Notes: generated by a model not told the origin, from the sequence alone. Numbered from the stretch's first letter, positions 35,509 to 49,664 are shown. The stretch: DNA of 64,000 nucleotides from Acanthosoma haemorrhoidale (GCA_930367205.1 OV884011.1:45397754-45461753); one strand, 5' to 3'. Made by a program: numbers and translations.

Positions 35509-38500
35509 TTTTAAGCATCATAAACCCTTAGAAACAGTCAGAACTTAAAATCTAATCAGCATATTTCGAGGTGATCCACATCTGATCTATTAAGAACATG
35601 CAGGAGATATATGTGGCGTTATTTTCTTCTGTGTTATAGTCTGTCAAACTCGTTACGTACTCACAGAAAACATCTCTTTTTCCAATCATTATTCTAGGTA
35701 GGGTCGATTATTGCTTACATATTGTTTGACTAAACATTATAAAACATGTGTATTCCGGTAATAAACTAACCCAGTTACCAAATCTTTAACAGTACGGATC
35801 ATAAATTCAATCAGAACATTGACAAAACAATACTTGAAAATAATTTCGACTTATAAACAGCGAGTACGAATTGTGACGGACAGACTGAAATATGTCATCC
35901 CCATTCTCTATAAGTACCAATTGTTTGAGACGGAGAGATAAAAGCATACTATAACATTGGTTACAAACGGAGGGGAATGTTCAGATTATCAAATATCACG
36001 AATGTTTAAAAACAATATAAATAGTATTAATTTTTAATGATTAATATACTCGTAAAAATAATAAATGTAGCATTGGATACGTATTGATAACCGTTTCATT
36101 TGCTGATCATATTATGTATGTATGAACATTTCTTTTTTTCCTCAAATTTTCGTTAAATTTAAAATTATCATTTGTATTTTTTTTTCATATTATTATTATA
36201 GTTTCTTTATTTAAAAATTATTATCATTATTGTTGTACATTACTTAGATAATCGATAATTAGATAAATTATTTTAATGTATATAAATTTTAACATGAACA
36301 TAATTGATGTGTTGAAGTCTTTGCACTATTCTCTCCTTAGAAAGGAGTCCTAAAGAGGAAGGACTATAAAAAATCACAAGACCCATGATCGGACATTTTT
36401 CATATACTGATAATTAAATAAAATCGATTATTTACCACGTTTATTAAGCGAATCAATAAGTGAATCACAAAAATTCATTAAAACATAAGAATTCTTATAT
36501 AATACATGTGTAATATATATAAAGCAAGCGAATTAATTTATTCGAACATGAAAACAAAACAAAAAAATAAAACACAACGGTACTTATATTTCATTTAATC
36601 AAGTAACTGTATTTATTAGTACAAACCTTTAGGTGAAAGGTTGGTTGTACCACAATCAGGATGATTAAATTACACACTGTGAGCGTATCCATGAATTCTG
36701 GGAACACTGGGCGAATATGCCGAAAGTGTATTATGTAGTAACTTTCCGGGTATTGTGTTGATTCAGCCAGCAATCATTTTCTAGCTGATATTATTTTTAG
36801 TTTAATATTGATCTACCGACCCTAAAAAAAATCAAATGCAAGCATTTTTGAAAAGAATTTGATTAAATAATGCGAAAGATATATTTTTCAACATTTTGTC
36901 GATATTATAATAATCAATTATTTTATTTAATGTATAACCTTGACTGAATTTTAGAAGCTAATTATGTTTTGTCTACTTAGTTGTTTCTTGATTGAGATAG
37001 TAGTGACTTATCAGCGACCTTTTAAGTCAAGTAAACAGTAAATATTAATTAGATCTCCGCCTTGTCAACATATCAGCACATATTACATATTTTGGTTTTT
37101 CCTTTTAAGAATAATTTTCTTTTTAATTTACTAAAATATAACACTGTTTCCTTCTCGTAAAATTATTTTCTATTCAATAATCATTTGTATCCATTATCCT
37201 AATACAATTTTTTTAGTTTCATGTTTGTGGATTACCACCATAGGTAGACTCTCACTACCTTCCCGAACCCACCCACCTCCTTTAGGCATCACACACCCCA
37301 TATCCTTCTCATACATCCTTCAAATAGGACTCCCCTTAGTGAAAGACCCATCAATCCAAAATAATTTTCCTTTTATTTTTCCCACATCCTATTTTTTATA
37401 AGTTTGAGAGCTATGGGGAAAAAAAAATTAAATTTTTTAAAACGAAATAACTTAACTTCCATTGGTCAACACGATGCACTTAAGAGAAATAATGGAACAG
37501 AATAATCTGGACCGCTAATTTGGTGCACATCAAACCTTCAATTCACAGCGAACAATAAATAAGTGGCAGTTACCCTCTGGACATTTTTGTAACGACCATG
37601 TATTCGCTACCAGTAAATATCAGTACATACAATTTGTCTATTTCAAATTTCAACCCATCCAATAATAACTCCACTGTGTACTTGAGAAATAAGAATGAAC
37701 ACAAGACAATGTTATCTTGAAGAAATGTTTCAGGGTGGTGACGACCCTGGTTCTAATTCTAAAGAAATTTATTATTTCAAATTACAACATTGCAACTCCA
37801 CAAGATTCTGCTATTAGGATGAGTGATGGCTATTAGGAGCACTTTATAGCTGTACTTATAATAGTAAGAAGAAGAATATTAACAATAAATATAGAAACAG
37901 TTTTATCGGCAATGCAATCTATTAACATTGAATGTGCTATAGAAGTGTGTTTTATGTTAATAGTGTAACTAAATAACAAATTATACTTAAATAATAAATG
38001 AAAGTCAAGTAAGAAATCTAACATCTTTCTTTCATCAACCTAGGACGGTTCCCAAGAAATAGATTCACTGTATGAACTCACAGTTTTGATAAAAAAAATC
38101 TATAACCACCAATATGGTTAGTCTCTGGTCAACTTGTCAGCACAACTGCCATCGGCTAGATTTGTCCTTGATTTCAATAAAAATCATAAAATGTCCACGA
38201 AAGTAACATTAGTTATTTAATACGTGAGAAATTAATAGTCTTGTCATGTCTCTAGTCGTATTGACAATCCCCGATCGAAGAACTAATTCATTACTTCATT
38301 AAATATTACTTATGAATTACTTAGTAACTATTCAGTTCCAAACAGCCCTTGAATATATTGACATTTGAATTTCCCGGCCTTTACCGGGCAGCGGTAGAAA
38401 TTTCCACCGTGGCCGACAGACTTCACTACCTCTCTGTGTTTCCACCTATAATTTTTCTTTGAACTCTTATGGATTACAGTACATTTTTCATAGGTGATTT

Positions 38501-40689
38501 GTAATTGACAATTAACGAATTTCTTAAAATAAATATTATCCAGATCCATATTGATAGATCAATGAATGTTATTGCATTTTATTTATATCTAAACTCAATG
38601 GTTCACTGATCAATGGACCTAGTATTTCAAAAATAAGAAAAGGAAAATTATTTAGCTTGTATTGCGCAATCAGTGATATAATCTTATAATTATTAGCAAT
38701 GTGCTTAGGTTCGTAGTTACAAAATAAAAAAAGTCTAAACATCATTAAATATAAAATGTAATTCAATTATCACTTACCGAAAATTAAGTAATTCTTCGGT
38801 AAATTAAGGTAGCAAATCTTACTATTAGAAAAACAACAATGTTTTGTTTGATATTTTAATTAAATGTTTTCCGTCGATAGTTATATAATGCTAAGAATAT
38901 TGTAATCCTAATATATATATATGAGGGTAAAAGCCCCTTCTAGTGTATACCTCCCTCGGGACAACATGGAAGTCACTGGTGTTTCTTGTTATTTTTTAAG
39001 TAAGTGACCACATCCCTCCCAATTCCTGAAACAACCCTTCTCATATTTACATATGTCTCAGCTTTAGTTCCAGTTCAGACTTGTCTCCCAGACACTAGTC
39101 CCTAAACACTTCCCCGACCCAGTATGTAGTAATCATAACTCTTAATATCTTGTATATACCAGTGTTTTGCTTGTACTTCATAATAAAGCTTTTCTTTTAA
39201 AATACTCTCCTCTACAAAGATTATTTAACTGATCATTGAAAGAAACTTCCATTCATTTTATGTATCTGGTGTAAAAACTAAGAGTAAAAGCAATGTTAGG
39301 AACCAACAGACAGGCCAACAATATCGTAAACAAGGAGTTCTGGTTTTAATGAAAAAAACAAAAAAAACTTTATTACCCCAAATTATATTCAAAAACCTAA
39401 CTGGTGGATGACTTAAGAAACCCCTCACTCACTTTCGTCTGGTCTTCACGGATCCGTAAGTGCCAGAAAAGTTCGCAATCATCTAGGTATTTATAAACCT
39501 TTGAAAAATATTGGTAATGTTTTATCCTAAACATAAGATCTGCAAGTATAAAAAAAATTAAACATGGGTTAAGCCATTTGATTTCTGATTTTTTTTCTGA
39601 TCCTATCATATCAACACGTAGGTCCTTCTTCGATACTATTTCAGTTTTAGGAAATTCTCGAACGTAATGAGAACATTGTTATGCCTTAAACTATCGGTTT
39701 TTAATAGGAAACTTGTGACAAATTCTTTCCCTGATTTCTAAACGATATCTAAACAAAAAAGTTATTTTGTCACCTTGACAGACAGCTTTTGAAATCTAAT
39801 GTTTGATTGACTAAAATAGGTTAGCCATAATTTCATTTAGAGTATAAGTAAAATAAATTATTAAAAAAATCATGTGTAATATTAGCAGATTACTATTTAC
39901 ATATTCTAATTATGTTGCAAAATACCTTCCAAACCTACACTTCCGTCTAAAACCCTTTATTCATACAATTGATTTAAAGTATTTTAATTCGGAAAAAATA
40001 CAATGAATTTCAACTCGACTACATTATTTGCATTATGTTTCCATGAATTTATAGTGCAAGTTGTCAGTTTCTGTTTTGTTTACCCAATTTACTTCCCAAG
40101 TGAGTCACCACTACTTAAATCTTAAAATCGTCTAGTCTTCTTTTGTTTTGAATTAAATTATATTAGCTAATAATTTGAAAGGATAATTATAAAAATAATT
40201 AAAATTCATAAATATATATATATATTATTTATAACATTTTACAAAATATACAATTCATTACAAAATATATCGTTATTTACAAAAAATATTACACTATTTT
40301 TCTAGCGTGATGGATATGTCTTTTTTAATTACAAAAAGTCATTTACTCCAACTGTGCTCTAAAATATATACTATCAATTATACAAATCACAGAGAGACAT
40401 AACTATTATACCAACACTTTGGTGAGTCAATTCATATTTCAACAATTTACAATAAAATTTATACAAAAATATATACATTATATAATAGCTCTATTATAAA
40501 AATATTCCTTGTTTATGAAAATATTTGTTTAAATTAATTTACCCTTTGAATGCGAAGGAAAGAACTATAATTATTTATGGGAAATTGAGCTGTTTTTTTT
40601 TGTTTACCGAATAAGAGCCTCTTAGTATCACAAAACATTATGTTTTACATATTATTATGATCGATATGAAAGTATTTTTCAATATGAGT
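35509..40689. other. Downstream flank of ind, noncoding
   Basis: It is very A/T-rich, with no recognisable transposon apart from one dispersed-repeat piece at 35553. The first part beyond 40690 on the minus strand is presumably the ind 3' UTR. It contains two octamers fitting the Pumilio consensus TGTANATA (40281-40274 and 40477-40470), which could be chance in such A/T-rich DNA. Confidence 0.4.
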
Positions 40690-40765
40690 TTAACAATGGT
40701 CTAGTCTTCCCGCTTCCGGTTTCACTTCTATGCACGGCTCGTCCTTTTTCTTCTGAGTGCAAGAC
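40690..40765 (-). CDS. ind: ind exon 3, C-terminal exon of 76 nt
   Basis: The acceptor is TTTTTTTAACAG (AG at 40767-40766), and its phase matches the exon 2 donor exactly (two bases plus one make Arg168). It adds 24 residues beginning [11 protein letters not shown] and ends at a TAA (40692-40690). It is too short to be found by length alone. Support comes from splice phase, the acceptor, and the continuation of the Cys-rich CNCLRSC tail typical of Gsx proteins. No AATAAA is obvious; an ATTAAA lies about 360 nt downstream on the minus strand (40329-40324). Confidence 0.85.
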
Positions 40766-43700
40766 CTGTTAAAAAAATAATGATGTTAGCATAGAATTTC
40801 ATGTATTAATATAAGTATAATAAAGATTAGGAATTAATCTGTCAGTTGAATTATTGTCATGCTGTTCCTAAGGGCATTTAATTAGTAATAACGGGAAGTG
40901 TACAATTGAGAGCGATTAAATGTTCTATTAGTTGCCGGATGAATTTAAGGTATTAGGGTAAGTATTTTATAATTTTTTTTTTACCATTAACCTGTGTTTT
41001 CTCCATTGTTGTAGTCAAGCGAGTTCCCTGTGCGAGCAAGAGATTCACAAGACATTTTGCATTGTGTTTTCATTTAATGACCAGACCACATCAAAATATT
41101 TTTAATTGTGTAGTGAAACATGATTAAGTTTCGGAAGATCAGTCATTCTTTTGATGGTATAATTTCGATAAGTAAATTCATTCATTGTTAATATGTACGG
41201 TTGCGGCTTCCATTAGGACTTTTCCTGGTTTATACGAGTCCGGGCGTGTTCTACCTGGGCTCATGCGGGAAAATGAGTATACTTCGACAACGGTGGCTAG
41301 ACACCAGTACTTAGCCATGAACCTCAGTTCGGGTAGAACAAAGTGGCCAACTACTACTCTCTCATCAAACATCTAACTGAGTACGGAGTCTAATGGGCCC
41401 GTATGTTTTTGTAATAGACAGTGTATGGGCGTTCGAGCAACTATGTAAACATGTGCCCCGGTCTCTAATAGTCGTGGTCGAACAGTATATACTCAAATAA
41501 AGATCTCTCACCTGAGACAGTTGCACCTATGAGCTTCGGGTCCTCCACTGGACTCTTCCTTCTTCGCCTTGACCCTCCTGTTCTGGAACCATATCTTGAC
41601 CTGTTTCTCCGACAGCCTGAGGCATGTGGCTATCTCTATCCTCCTCAATCTTGAAAGGTACATGTTGCTGGAGAACTCCCGTTCAAGCTCCAGAAGCTGG
41701 GTGCTGGTGAATGCCGTCCGGATCCTCTTGGAGCTGCCCTCTTCGCTACCTTCCTCACTCAGACTCCTCTTCCGGGCCGGTGAACATTCAACCTCTGTAA
41801 AGTAAAAAATAGAAACTTAATATAAGCTTAATCAACAGTAGACTTAATTTTGCTTTCAATCATATTGTACATTGTAAGCCATAGGATCTACAAAAGAGAA
41901 TAAAAAAAACCTATTGAATTTGTCTTCTTAACATGAGTAATCATAATTGTAAATGAAACCTGACTTTTTTTCATGGTTCATTTGTTTTCACAAACTTCAC
42001 AGTATTGTATTTTAACTTCTAATCGGCATATTTTAAGGTGTGCAATTTATCTTTAAAACTTTGGATTGATCATTTGTACGACCACTAACGGAAAACAGTT
42101 CTGCATACATGTACAAACCGCTTTTTAAATTTATTGTACTAAGGAAATGATAAGTAAATTTATTAATAATGGAAAATACAGCATGATCGTAAGAGCACAA
42201 GGAACCTGCGGAGGAGAAGAGAAGCGAGAGGATAATATTATTCAGATCATGACTGTATGACTATTATAATTCAAATATAATGATAAATATGAAATTATAG
42301 ATGCCGATGAAGAATATGTTCGATTCGTCTCAGTCAATCAAATAAAAATCAAGGACTGCTGACACATAATTACTTTAAATTAATAAATAATTAATTAAAC
42401 AGAAAAACAATTCTTAACGTATGCCTAATGGAAGTTTATTAAACTAACTTTAAAATTGAAACGAAATTATATTAAAATATGATTTTTTTGACAAGAACAT
42501 GACAGGAAAAATTTATTAATAATGCGAACTACCAATGTAATCATAAGATTTATATTATATTATTTTGTTTAGGTGAAATGATATAACTGGGAGTTGGTGG
42601 CCCCAAATTTGTTAGCCGAATGATGCTGGTAGATATTCATGAAATTTATTGACGAACGACGCTTCAACACAGTTCGTGTCACGTCTTTAAGTGAAATTAT
42701 CAGAAAATGCATGTAAGACGTGCGCTTTCAATACATATTGAAGAACTGATTTCAATACAATGAGCTCTGAAATGTGTGCAATTTTAAATCATTTGACAAA
42801 TTAATATATGGATTAGTATTAATATACATATGAATTTTGTATTAATATATGAAAAATTCCTTGTCCTCTGTTTCCTCCAATTCAACTCAACATCTTGATA
42901 CCACTAAGCGATTACTTTAGTCGATACATCGGACAAAATTCTCTATTATCGAATGAAAGTGCGGACTTTTCTCTCATCCGGGGTTCGAAGCTTGATAGTC
43001 TTATAATAGAGGCACTCGACTAGAAAAATACTCCGAATCCCATTCTTGTGGACCATCGCTAATACAGGGCCTAGGCCTTTGAGAAACCCTTGAATGGGAC
43101 AAAACAAATTATAGGTGTTCCCTATTGACGCGGCAGGTATAACTTACAACTGAAGGATCTGTGAATGAAGTCTTTCTCATGAATGGACGCCTCTCTTGTA
43201 CCCTATACCTGGTTTTCTCGTGTCCCCGGGACTGACTTCTTCTCGTCTCTTGTTGTCTCCTATTATCCGTTGCCACATTTTCAAGTGAGTGTTAACTGGA
43301 GATAACAAAGCACGTAAACGGTGAAGAAAAAACGCGGCACTATGAAATAAAGACAAAAGATACTCCAGGATTTTTCAATCGTAGCTTCATAAATTCCCTT
43401 GAGTGGTTTAAGTATATATGTGTTAATATTTCTATATGATTAATAAAGAATGCCTATTTTTTTATACACAGTAAATAATATGCTTAAGTAATTCGACGAT
43501 TTAAAGACCATCGATAAATTTTACCATGGAATATTTCTAATCCATAATAACTAGGGGATACAAATACAACAATCCTTCTTAACGCCATTTCCTGTTCTAT
43601 ACAGTCTAAATGCTATACTATATCTATTACTTATCGACCATAAATATTTATTAATAAAGCAATAAAATTGGTCGGGTAACGTTGAAAAATAAAAAAGGTA

Positions 43701-44805
43701 GTAATGCTTTTGGAAATGATATCATTACAGATAATGGCATTATTAATAATCGTCTAGGGCCCACTTAGCAGAGTTAAATGTGAGTGGTATCAGTTTATTT
43801 ACTATATGTTTATATTATAAAATTAATCGTGATGTAATTAGCATTTTTTATTTTGCCAATATTATTATTAAAGTGATTACTTTTAAAAAAATATGATTTA
43901 AATATCAAGTAAACCAGACGCATTACATTATACCAGATGCACGCAAATTTCATAAGACTATAGTATTGTATTTAATTTTTAGGCTATATATAAATCACTC
44001 AATGGATTATTCTGGTCTTTTCGTAGGTTCGTAGAAATGGATAATATTGTTAAAATTTTAAGACAACTCCCAATTCATTGGTTGAAATAATGGTTGAAAA
44101 CCATTGAAGCAGATAGGTGTAGGATAATACCAAGACAACCAATTATAATGTTATTATTGAATTCTGTTATTTAAGTAGTAATAACTTCGTTATTTAGTTG
44201 AAAGCTCAAAACCGAATAGACATATCATCGGACCTGTCTCGACAGCTTCCCACAAAATTTCTAGACTTGAATCACTAACTGTCAAATATTTAAAAACTCA
44301 TATTGCTACTCATACACGTATGAACAATGGTGGTATTAACTGCAATAATTAATTTCAAGCATCAGGCATGTTATACAATTGTTTTCATGTAATAATTACA
44401 CAAACCTGGATTCACTCGTTTTAAAAATTTAATTGAAGAATAAGCACTTTGTTATTGGTTATGAAGTGATTAGGCAAAGGTAGATAAGCTTGAAGTTTTT
44501 TTGTAAACAAACTATTGGCTTTTGACTTAACCTGGTATACATTATCATCAGCTAACAACGTTTTCCGTAGTTAGGTGTTACTAACCTGCTGTTATGATGT
44601 GCGGGACGGCTGGCTCTAGGTCAGGGGCGGGCAATCCCTTGAGGGGTCGCGGCCTCCGGGGCAGGTATGGCTCCTGAGGCTCCCAGCAGGTCGGCCAGTA
44701 AGGGCGGTAGTAAGGTGGCACCAGTGAGAAGAAATAGGGGTTGGTCAGCGACGGGGGCGGCGCGGGCTTGGCGATGAGCGAGTCGACGAAGAACGACCTA
44801 GACAT
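40690..44805 (-). CDS. ind: Gsx/ind homeobox transcription factor, three exons (join 44586-44805, 41512-41794, 40690-40765)
   Basis: The spliced reading frame is 579 nt and encodes 192 residues. Residues 1-11 ([11 protein letters not shown]) are the conserved Gsx N-terminal motif. Residues about 14-70 are Pro/Tyr-rich. Residues 95-154 form a complete homeodomain with Arg5, Leu16, Phe20, Trp48, Phe49, Gln50, Asn51 and Arg53 all present. The stretch [16 protein letters not shown] and the recognition helix [13 protein letters not shown] are diagnostic of Gsx/ind. A short Cys-containing tail (C164, C166, C170) follows. Known for the family: a sequence-specific nuclear factor that specifies the intermediate column of the insect neuroectoderm, between vnd and msh domains. 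Introns are 2791 and 746 bp, both GT-AG. The start is firm: an in-frame stop lies at about 44931 and no other ATG lies between it and 44805. No frameshift or missing key residue is seen. UTR limits and promoter are not determined. Confidence 0.95.
41512..41794 (-). CDS. ind: ind exon 2, homeodomain exon
   Basis: The exon has a pyrimidine-rich acceptor ending TTTACAG (AG at 41796-41795) and a donor CTCAG|GTGAGA (GT at 41511-41510). It completes codon 74 (Glu), then gives an acidic/Ser linker ([17 protein letters not shown]), the whole homeodomain and the segment to CNCLR. The homeodomain is not interrupted by an intron. Antisense open frames across this exon are shadows. Confidence 0.95.
44586..44805 (-). 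CDS. ind: ind exon 1 (coding part), residues 1-73 plus one base
   Basis: This exon holds the start codon (44805-44803) and the [11 protein letters not shown] motif, followed by a Pro/Tyr/Trp-rich stretch to HIITA. It ends at a donor GCAG|GTTAGT (GT at 44585-44584), leaving one base of codon 74. The exon is clearly more G/C-rich than the surrounding DNA. The open frame runs further upstream to about 44928, but without an ATG, so that part is read as 5' UTR. Confidence 0.93.
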
Positions 44806-47800
44806 GATCGGTTGCTGATGTGAACTACTGGCCCTTCGGAGGGCTTGGCCCCCCTTTAGAAGGTTACCCCCACCGCCGAAGGGCAGCAGTGGAGGGGGCT
44901 GAGGGCGGCCCTTGAGGGACCCCGCCACTTACAGGCAGTTCGGCATCATTAGGGTCTTTTGTGTAGGAGTACTTATCTAATTGGTGACCGTTCCACTGAC
45001 AAATCAGCCAAAACAAAAATATTAACATCGTTTAACTTATCGCCTGCACTGATGTAAAAAAAGCAGCCTCATTACCGAAGCTGCCAAGTTACCAAAAACG
45101 AGCTAAAGCATTCCGATAATAAGACGAAGTTCAAACATGAGCACGATGAGCTCTAATAATCTTTTCGTTATCACGGTTCATATTAGTCCCTCAATGAAAC
45201 TATATTTAAATAGACTCTAATGTAGTCACCTTTGAAAAATGGTTAAAAAAAATAATAAACATTATTCATTACCTGAGAGGAGTATAAAAGCTACTGCAAG
45301 AATTCAAATGCCGCAGATTACGAAGACTGTCAGATGATGATCGGCAATAAGTACAAGTGATTAGTAACACTCACTAAGAATAAGAAATAGGCTGAACGGA
45401 GGTAAGAAAGACCTCGTATAGCAAGATATATTTGTAGATCTCAGTTTTTGAAGTTTTTGGAGGAAGGCTTTTAGGTGCAAATGGCATTTTAAACAAAGAA
45501 CCCACGGAAGTACTGCCAATGGTTAGAGTTTAACCATCCGATCTTTCAGTATGGATGCGGATTTGTAGCCAAACCCAAAATAAGTATTAAAAATGAGAGA
45601 TATTTATGGATCAACCTACTTCATTGTTTCTAGTTAAAAAGGATGGATAGAGGTAGGAAGTGGAAACCAGGAGGGAAGAAACTGAGTAAATAAAATATAT
45701 GTTATTAATTATTACCTAAGATCTCGTGATTTTGTAATGATTTATTTAATGTCATTGACGTGTGTTTTGTTCTGGGGTCGGTGTATTTAGAGCATTGCGT
45801 CATATCATGATTTACATTAAGTTTAGTTTTGTTACATGTATCTTAAACCGGTGGATCAAGATTTTCCATCAGATAACCAAGGATGTAAGATATATGCCCA
45901 ATCTTGCAAAGAGTCTTGCTTGCTAGCTACTCTCATCATACGTCACTTCTAGCATAGTCCCGTTGACTTTTTATTGCTTGAATAGTCACATTTTCTTACT
46001 TCCACAATCATTTGCTACTTGCACATCTTTCTTCCGTTCATAATGAACCTTGACAGATTTTCATCATAGAATATCAATAGAAGCCTTACTGTTTAATTGT
46101 TGCTTCTTTCAATTTCCACTGCGATATTAAAGAACATTAATCATTCTCGGTTCTGAGAATCATTTGCTAACTATTTGTTTCTCCTTACAAAGTTTTCATT
46201 ACCATTAAAATCAGAAATTACCTTTTTATTTTTTTAATGTGAATTTCGTTACTTTGACTACCCATACAAGTGGCCCACTCAGTTTTATTTTTGAAATATT
46301 TCTTGGACTAACTCAATTTACCAGTAGATTTCTTACAAATCTTCAAAATTTTCAGGTGTTATACATATTTATTATTATAAAGAGATTCACTTCAGCGATA
46401 TTCACCAATCGTTGTTTGTTTATAATAAAAGATAAAACGTATATTCAAAAATGTTAATTTGACAACAATCAAGTTATTAATAAGGGATATTATTTTACAA
46501 ATTAATCCAGTGATTCACTATCGACATTTTTAAAACCACCTAAAACATAACATGTGAACAAATCAAATAATTAATTTTATTCTAGAAAAAAAAAATTCAC
46601 AAAATTATGTCTCGAGAAAAAAACTTAGATATATCATTGCAAGGTGTTGTTAGATACACCTTTAAAATTTCAGTTATATTTGATCAACCGAGATGTAGAC
46701 ACACAGAAACTGGCGGAATAATATCGTGGACATACAGAAACACTACTCCTTGGCACCTGTTTGAAAGTAAAGCCAAGGTTTTGCAGTCATGAAGTAACTA
46801 AAATCCTATACAGGATTGAATTTCGTGTTTCGTCTTTGGTATGGTACGATATTTTAAAAGTATATTCAAAAAAGGTATGTAAAAAAAATCTGACTTTCTC
46901 TGAGTTTTTTTAACTCCCAGTACAGAGGCTACAAAAGATTTTTCTTATAACAATATCATTTCCATTGGCACGGATATAAAATCAAAATCATTTAATAAGT
47001 AATTAAGAAACCCACACGGCGGGCCGTTAGAGCTCTCCAGGTTTGAGTCACGACAGGCTCTTCTAAATGAAAATTTCTTTTATCAACCGATAATTACCAA
47101 TAACTATGTTCTCGGTAAACTCACAGATTATATAAATTGCAATGAAGATTAGTTTACTCATAGATGAATGGAGGTTATATCTTGAAATAGTAATGTGCTT
47201 ACAGTATAAGAGAATTAACCAATTAGTGAGTAAAGTTAAAAGGATGCGGATCATGCATCTATGACTCACATATAGAGGGGATTATAGAATTACAGGGCTA
47301 TAATTACGATAATTATCATCATGTCGGAATACGAGGGAGAGGAGAGGACAACAAAAGGCAACCGCAACCCATGTTTGTTGTTACTCATTGGCCCTACGCC
47401 CTTCCGATTGTGCTGACAGCAGGGGAAAAAACTGCCAGCATTGAAGGGTCACGACAATGAACCCCTTCCCTCCCTTGTTTGACGACAATAAAAACGATAT
47501 CGTACTCATCGTCGGCCATAGAAGTACCGAGTGAGGCCTCATCCCATTGGTCCGTTGGTTGAAAGAGGGCGGGGCTCGGCAACCCTCCTTGCAGTACCCC
47601 TCCCGAACACATGACGTGCCCTGACGTTTATTAAATATTTTCGGGATTAGTCGATGAGGTTTCGAATGCGTTTCTGATTGGACGTTTATTAAAAAGAACA
47701 CAAGAGGAAGAGAAGAAGGCTAGGTTTAATGGCCCGCTAGGAGAGTGGAATGCCAATGACAACTGAAGGACAAGTGGACCCGGATTATTGCATCCGAGTG

Positions 47801-49664
47801 TGTCTAGATTGCTTTCCACAGCTGTCCTTATGGTTGCTATTATCGGCATACCAATGTCTTTGTCATCACGACGATGTCCGGACAATGGAGTTATGAGAGG
47901 GATTAATCAAAGCTCAAGGCCACTTCAGGTACAGTAAGTACATTTTTCGACAGATATTAATTAATCAAAGGGAAAATCCATAAAATTCTATATACATAGC
48001 TAAGAGAGGTACATCCTGCTAACGCGAATTTCAATACCATGGATTCGATTATACACAATATTCAAAATGCTTGTGTCCATCTGTTCAGGTATTTGTAAGT
48101 TCTATATTCATGCTTCAAACATAAAATATTACATGAAGATCCCATGTGGTATTGAAAAGGCCAGAAAAACTTAGCTAACAAAGCATAAACATGACTATGT
48201 GTAATTAATTAATTACTTTTTATTTTTAAAAATAAGTAATCTATAATTTTAAGCAAGAATTCATTGCAAGTATGTAAATTGTTTTTTGTTGTCTATAGGA
48301 TAATTGCAATAAATTATTAAGGCTTTTATTAAAATTGTTTAGTTATTATTAATATTATATATATATATATAGTATTATATATATTATAAATTATTAAAAT
48401 AGGCATAATAATTCCCTTAATTATATGGTGCGTGGTAGATGACATTTTTTTTGTTTTGTTACTAAGAGATTACCATAAGGTGGATTGCTCTCAAGGACCT
48501 ACCTCACAGCATCCTCATCCAGCGATCATTTTTGGAAAAGTATCTTATTGTAGAAGCTCCAATATTCTGGACCACCTTGATACACAAATTAATATGTTAT
48601 TAAAATTATGAGCAGTCGATCAGAAAATCAGTTTCTTCGCATTAGATCAATGAATTTTTTTTTTTTCATCAATTGTAAACTGAAATGTATTTTTGGAAAT
48701 ATAAATAAACGTCCTCGAAGAATGTAAAAGAATAAAATCAAGCGAAGTCTTAGATAACAAAAGACATTTATTGATTGACTATTTAATGATATTTACAACA
48801 TAAAAAAAAGTTATTCAAAACGTGAACATAATACCTATTTGGACAAATGACATTGAACTGTTGGGATCAGCTTCTACAACTAATGTACAAAGATCATATA
48901 TAATATATCCAAAAGTATGATAAAATTAGCCTACTACATTTCAGACATACCTACAAACACCTACTTATGATACAAAATACAAGGAAAAAGTAAAAAAGTA
49001 CTGCTCATTCTGTAACAGTCTACCTTGAAAGGCGAAAACGTAATCGACATAATGTAACATGAAAGGTCCGAAACCCTTCCTACTTCATCCATCGGAGGAT
49101 GATGAGAGATATGAAATGAGTTTTTGAAGTACAGGCCTGGATTCACCAACTCGTCACTGTGGCACGATACTTAAATTTGTCAGGAGATAAGCTGATACTT
49201 TGTTTTAATGTCACTGAACAAGTCAGAGAGAGCTAAATAATTTATTACGAAACATTAAAAGTTGATTATACAAGAATGTTTGTTTAATAATCCAATTTAT
49301 TACGGGGGTATTATGTGTGTTACTTATGACATCATTAATGAAAGTTATTTTTACTATTTGTGAAAACCAGTCCCAAACATAAACGTCTGATGAGATAAGA
49401 TGAAATTGAGAAGTTTGGAAAGTTTATGCCTAGTAGTAAATTACTGTCCGTTTATAAGCTAAGGACCATCCGTGTAATAACGTGTTTGTGAAGTTATAAT
49501 GGTGGTTTCATTTCGAATTTTTTTTTCCCTACATTAGAGATCACAAGGTAGTGGAGGGTAGGTTATCTGAGTAATGAATTGTATAGGTAGAGAAAGAGTC
49601 ATTGCGGAAACTGAATGAGATGCGTTAATTAGATTCGCTATTTGTTTTATCGTTATTCTAGTTT
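44806..49664. other. 5' UTR, upstream flank and candidate regulatory region of ind
   Basis: The first 120 bp above the start codon are G/C-rich and probably 5' UTR. No TATA/initiator pair at standard spacing was found. A second G/C-richer patch at 47380-47890 carries several overlapping frames on the minus strand, none recognisable. Confidence 0.4.

Noticed and set aside
41569..41805. Plus-strand frame of 78 codons
   Set aside because: Antisense shadow of the ind homeodomain exon.
42941..43013. tRNA-like segment with CTCTATTAT/ATAATAGAG ends and a B-box-like GGGTTCGAAGC
   Set aside because: The B box is in the wrong place relative to the stem and no D or anticodon arm folds; not a tRNA gene.
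44806..44928. In-frame upstream extension of ind exon 1 by 41 codons
   Set aside because: It has no ATG, an upstream stop lies just before it, and the family protein begins at MSRSF; read as 5' UTR.
47381..47885. Several overlapping minus-strand frames of 72-106 codons
   Set aside because: Different frames overlap fully and none shows a motif; treated as chance frames in a G/C-richer patch.
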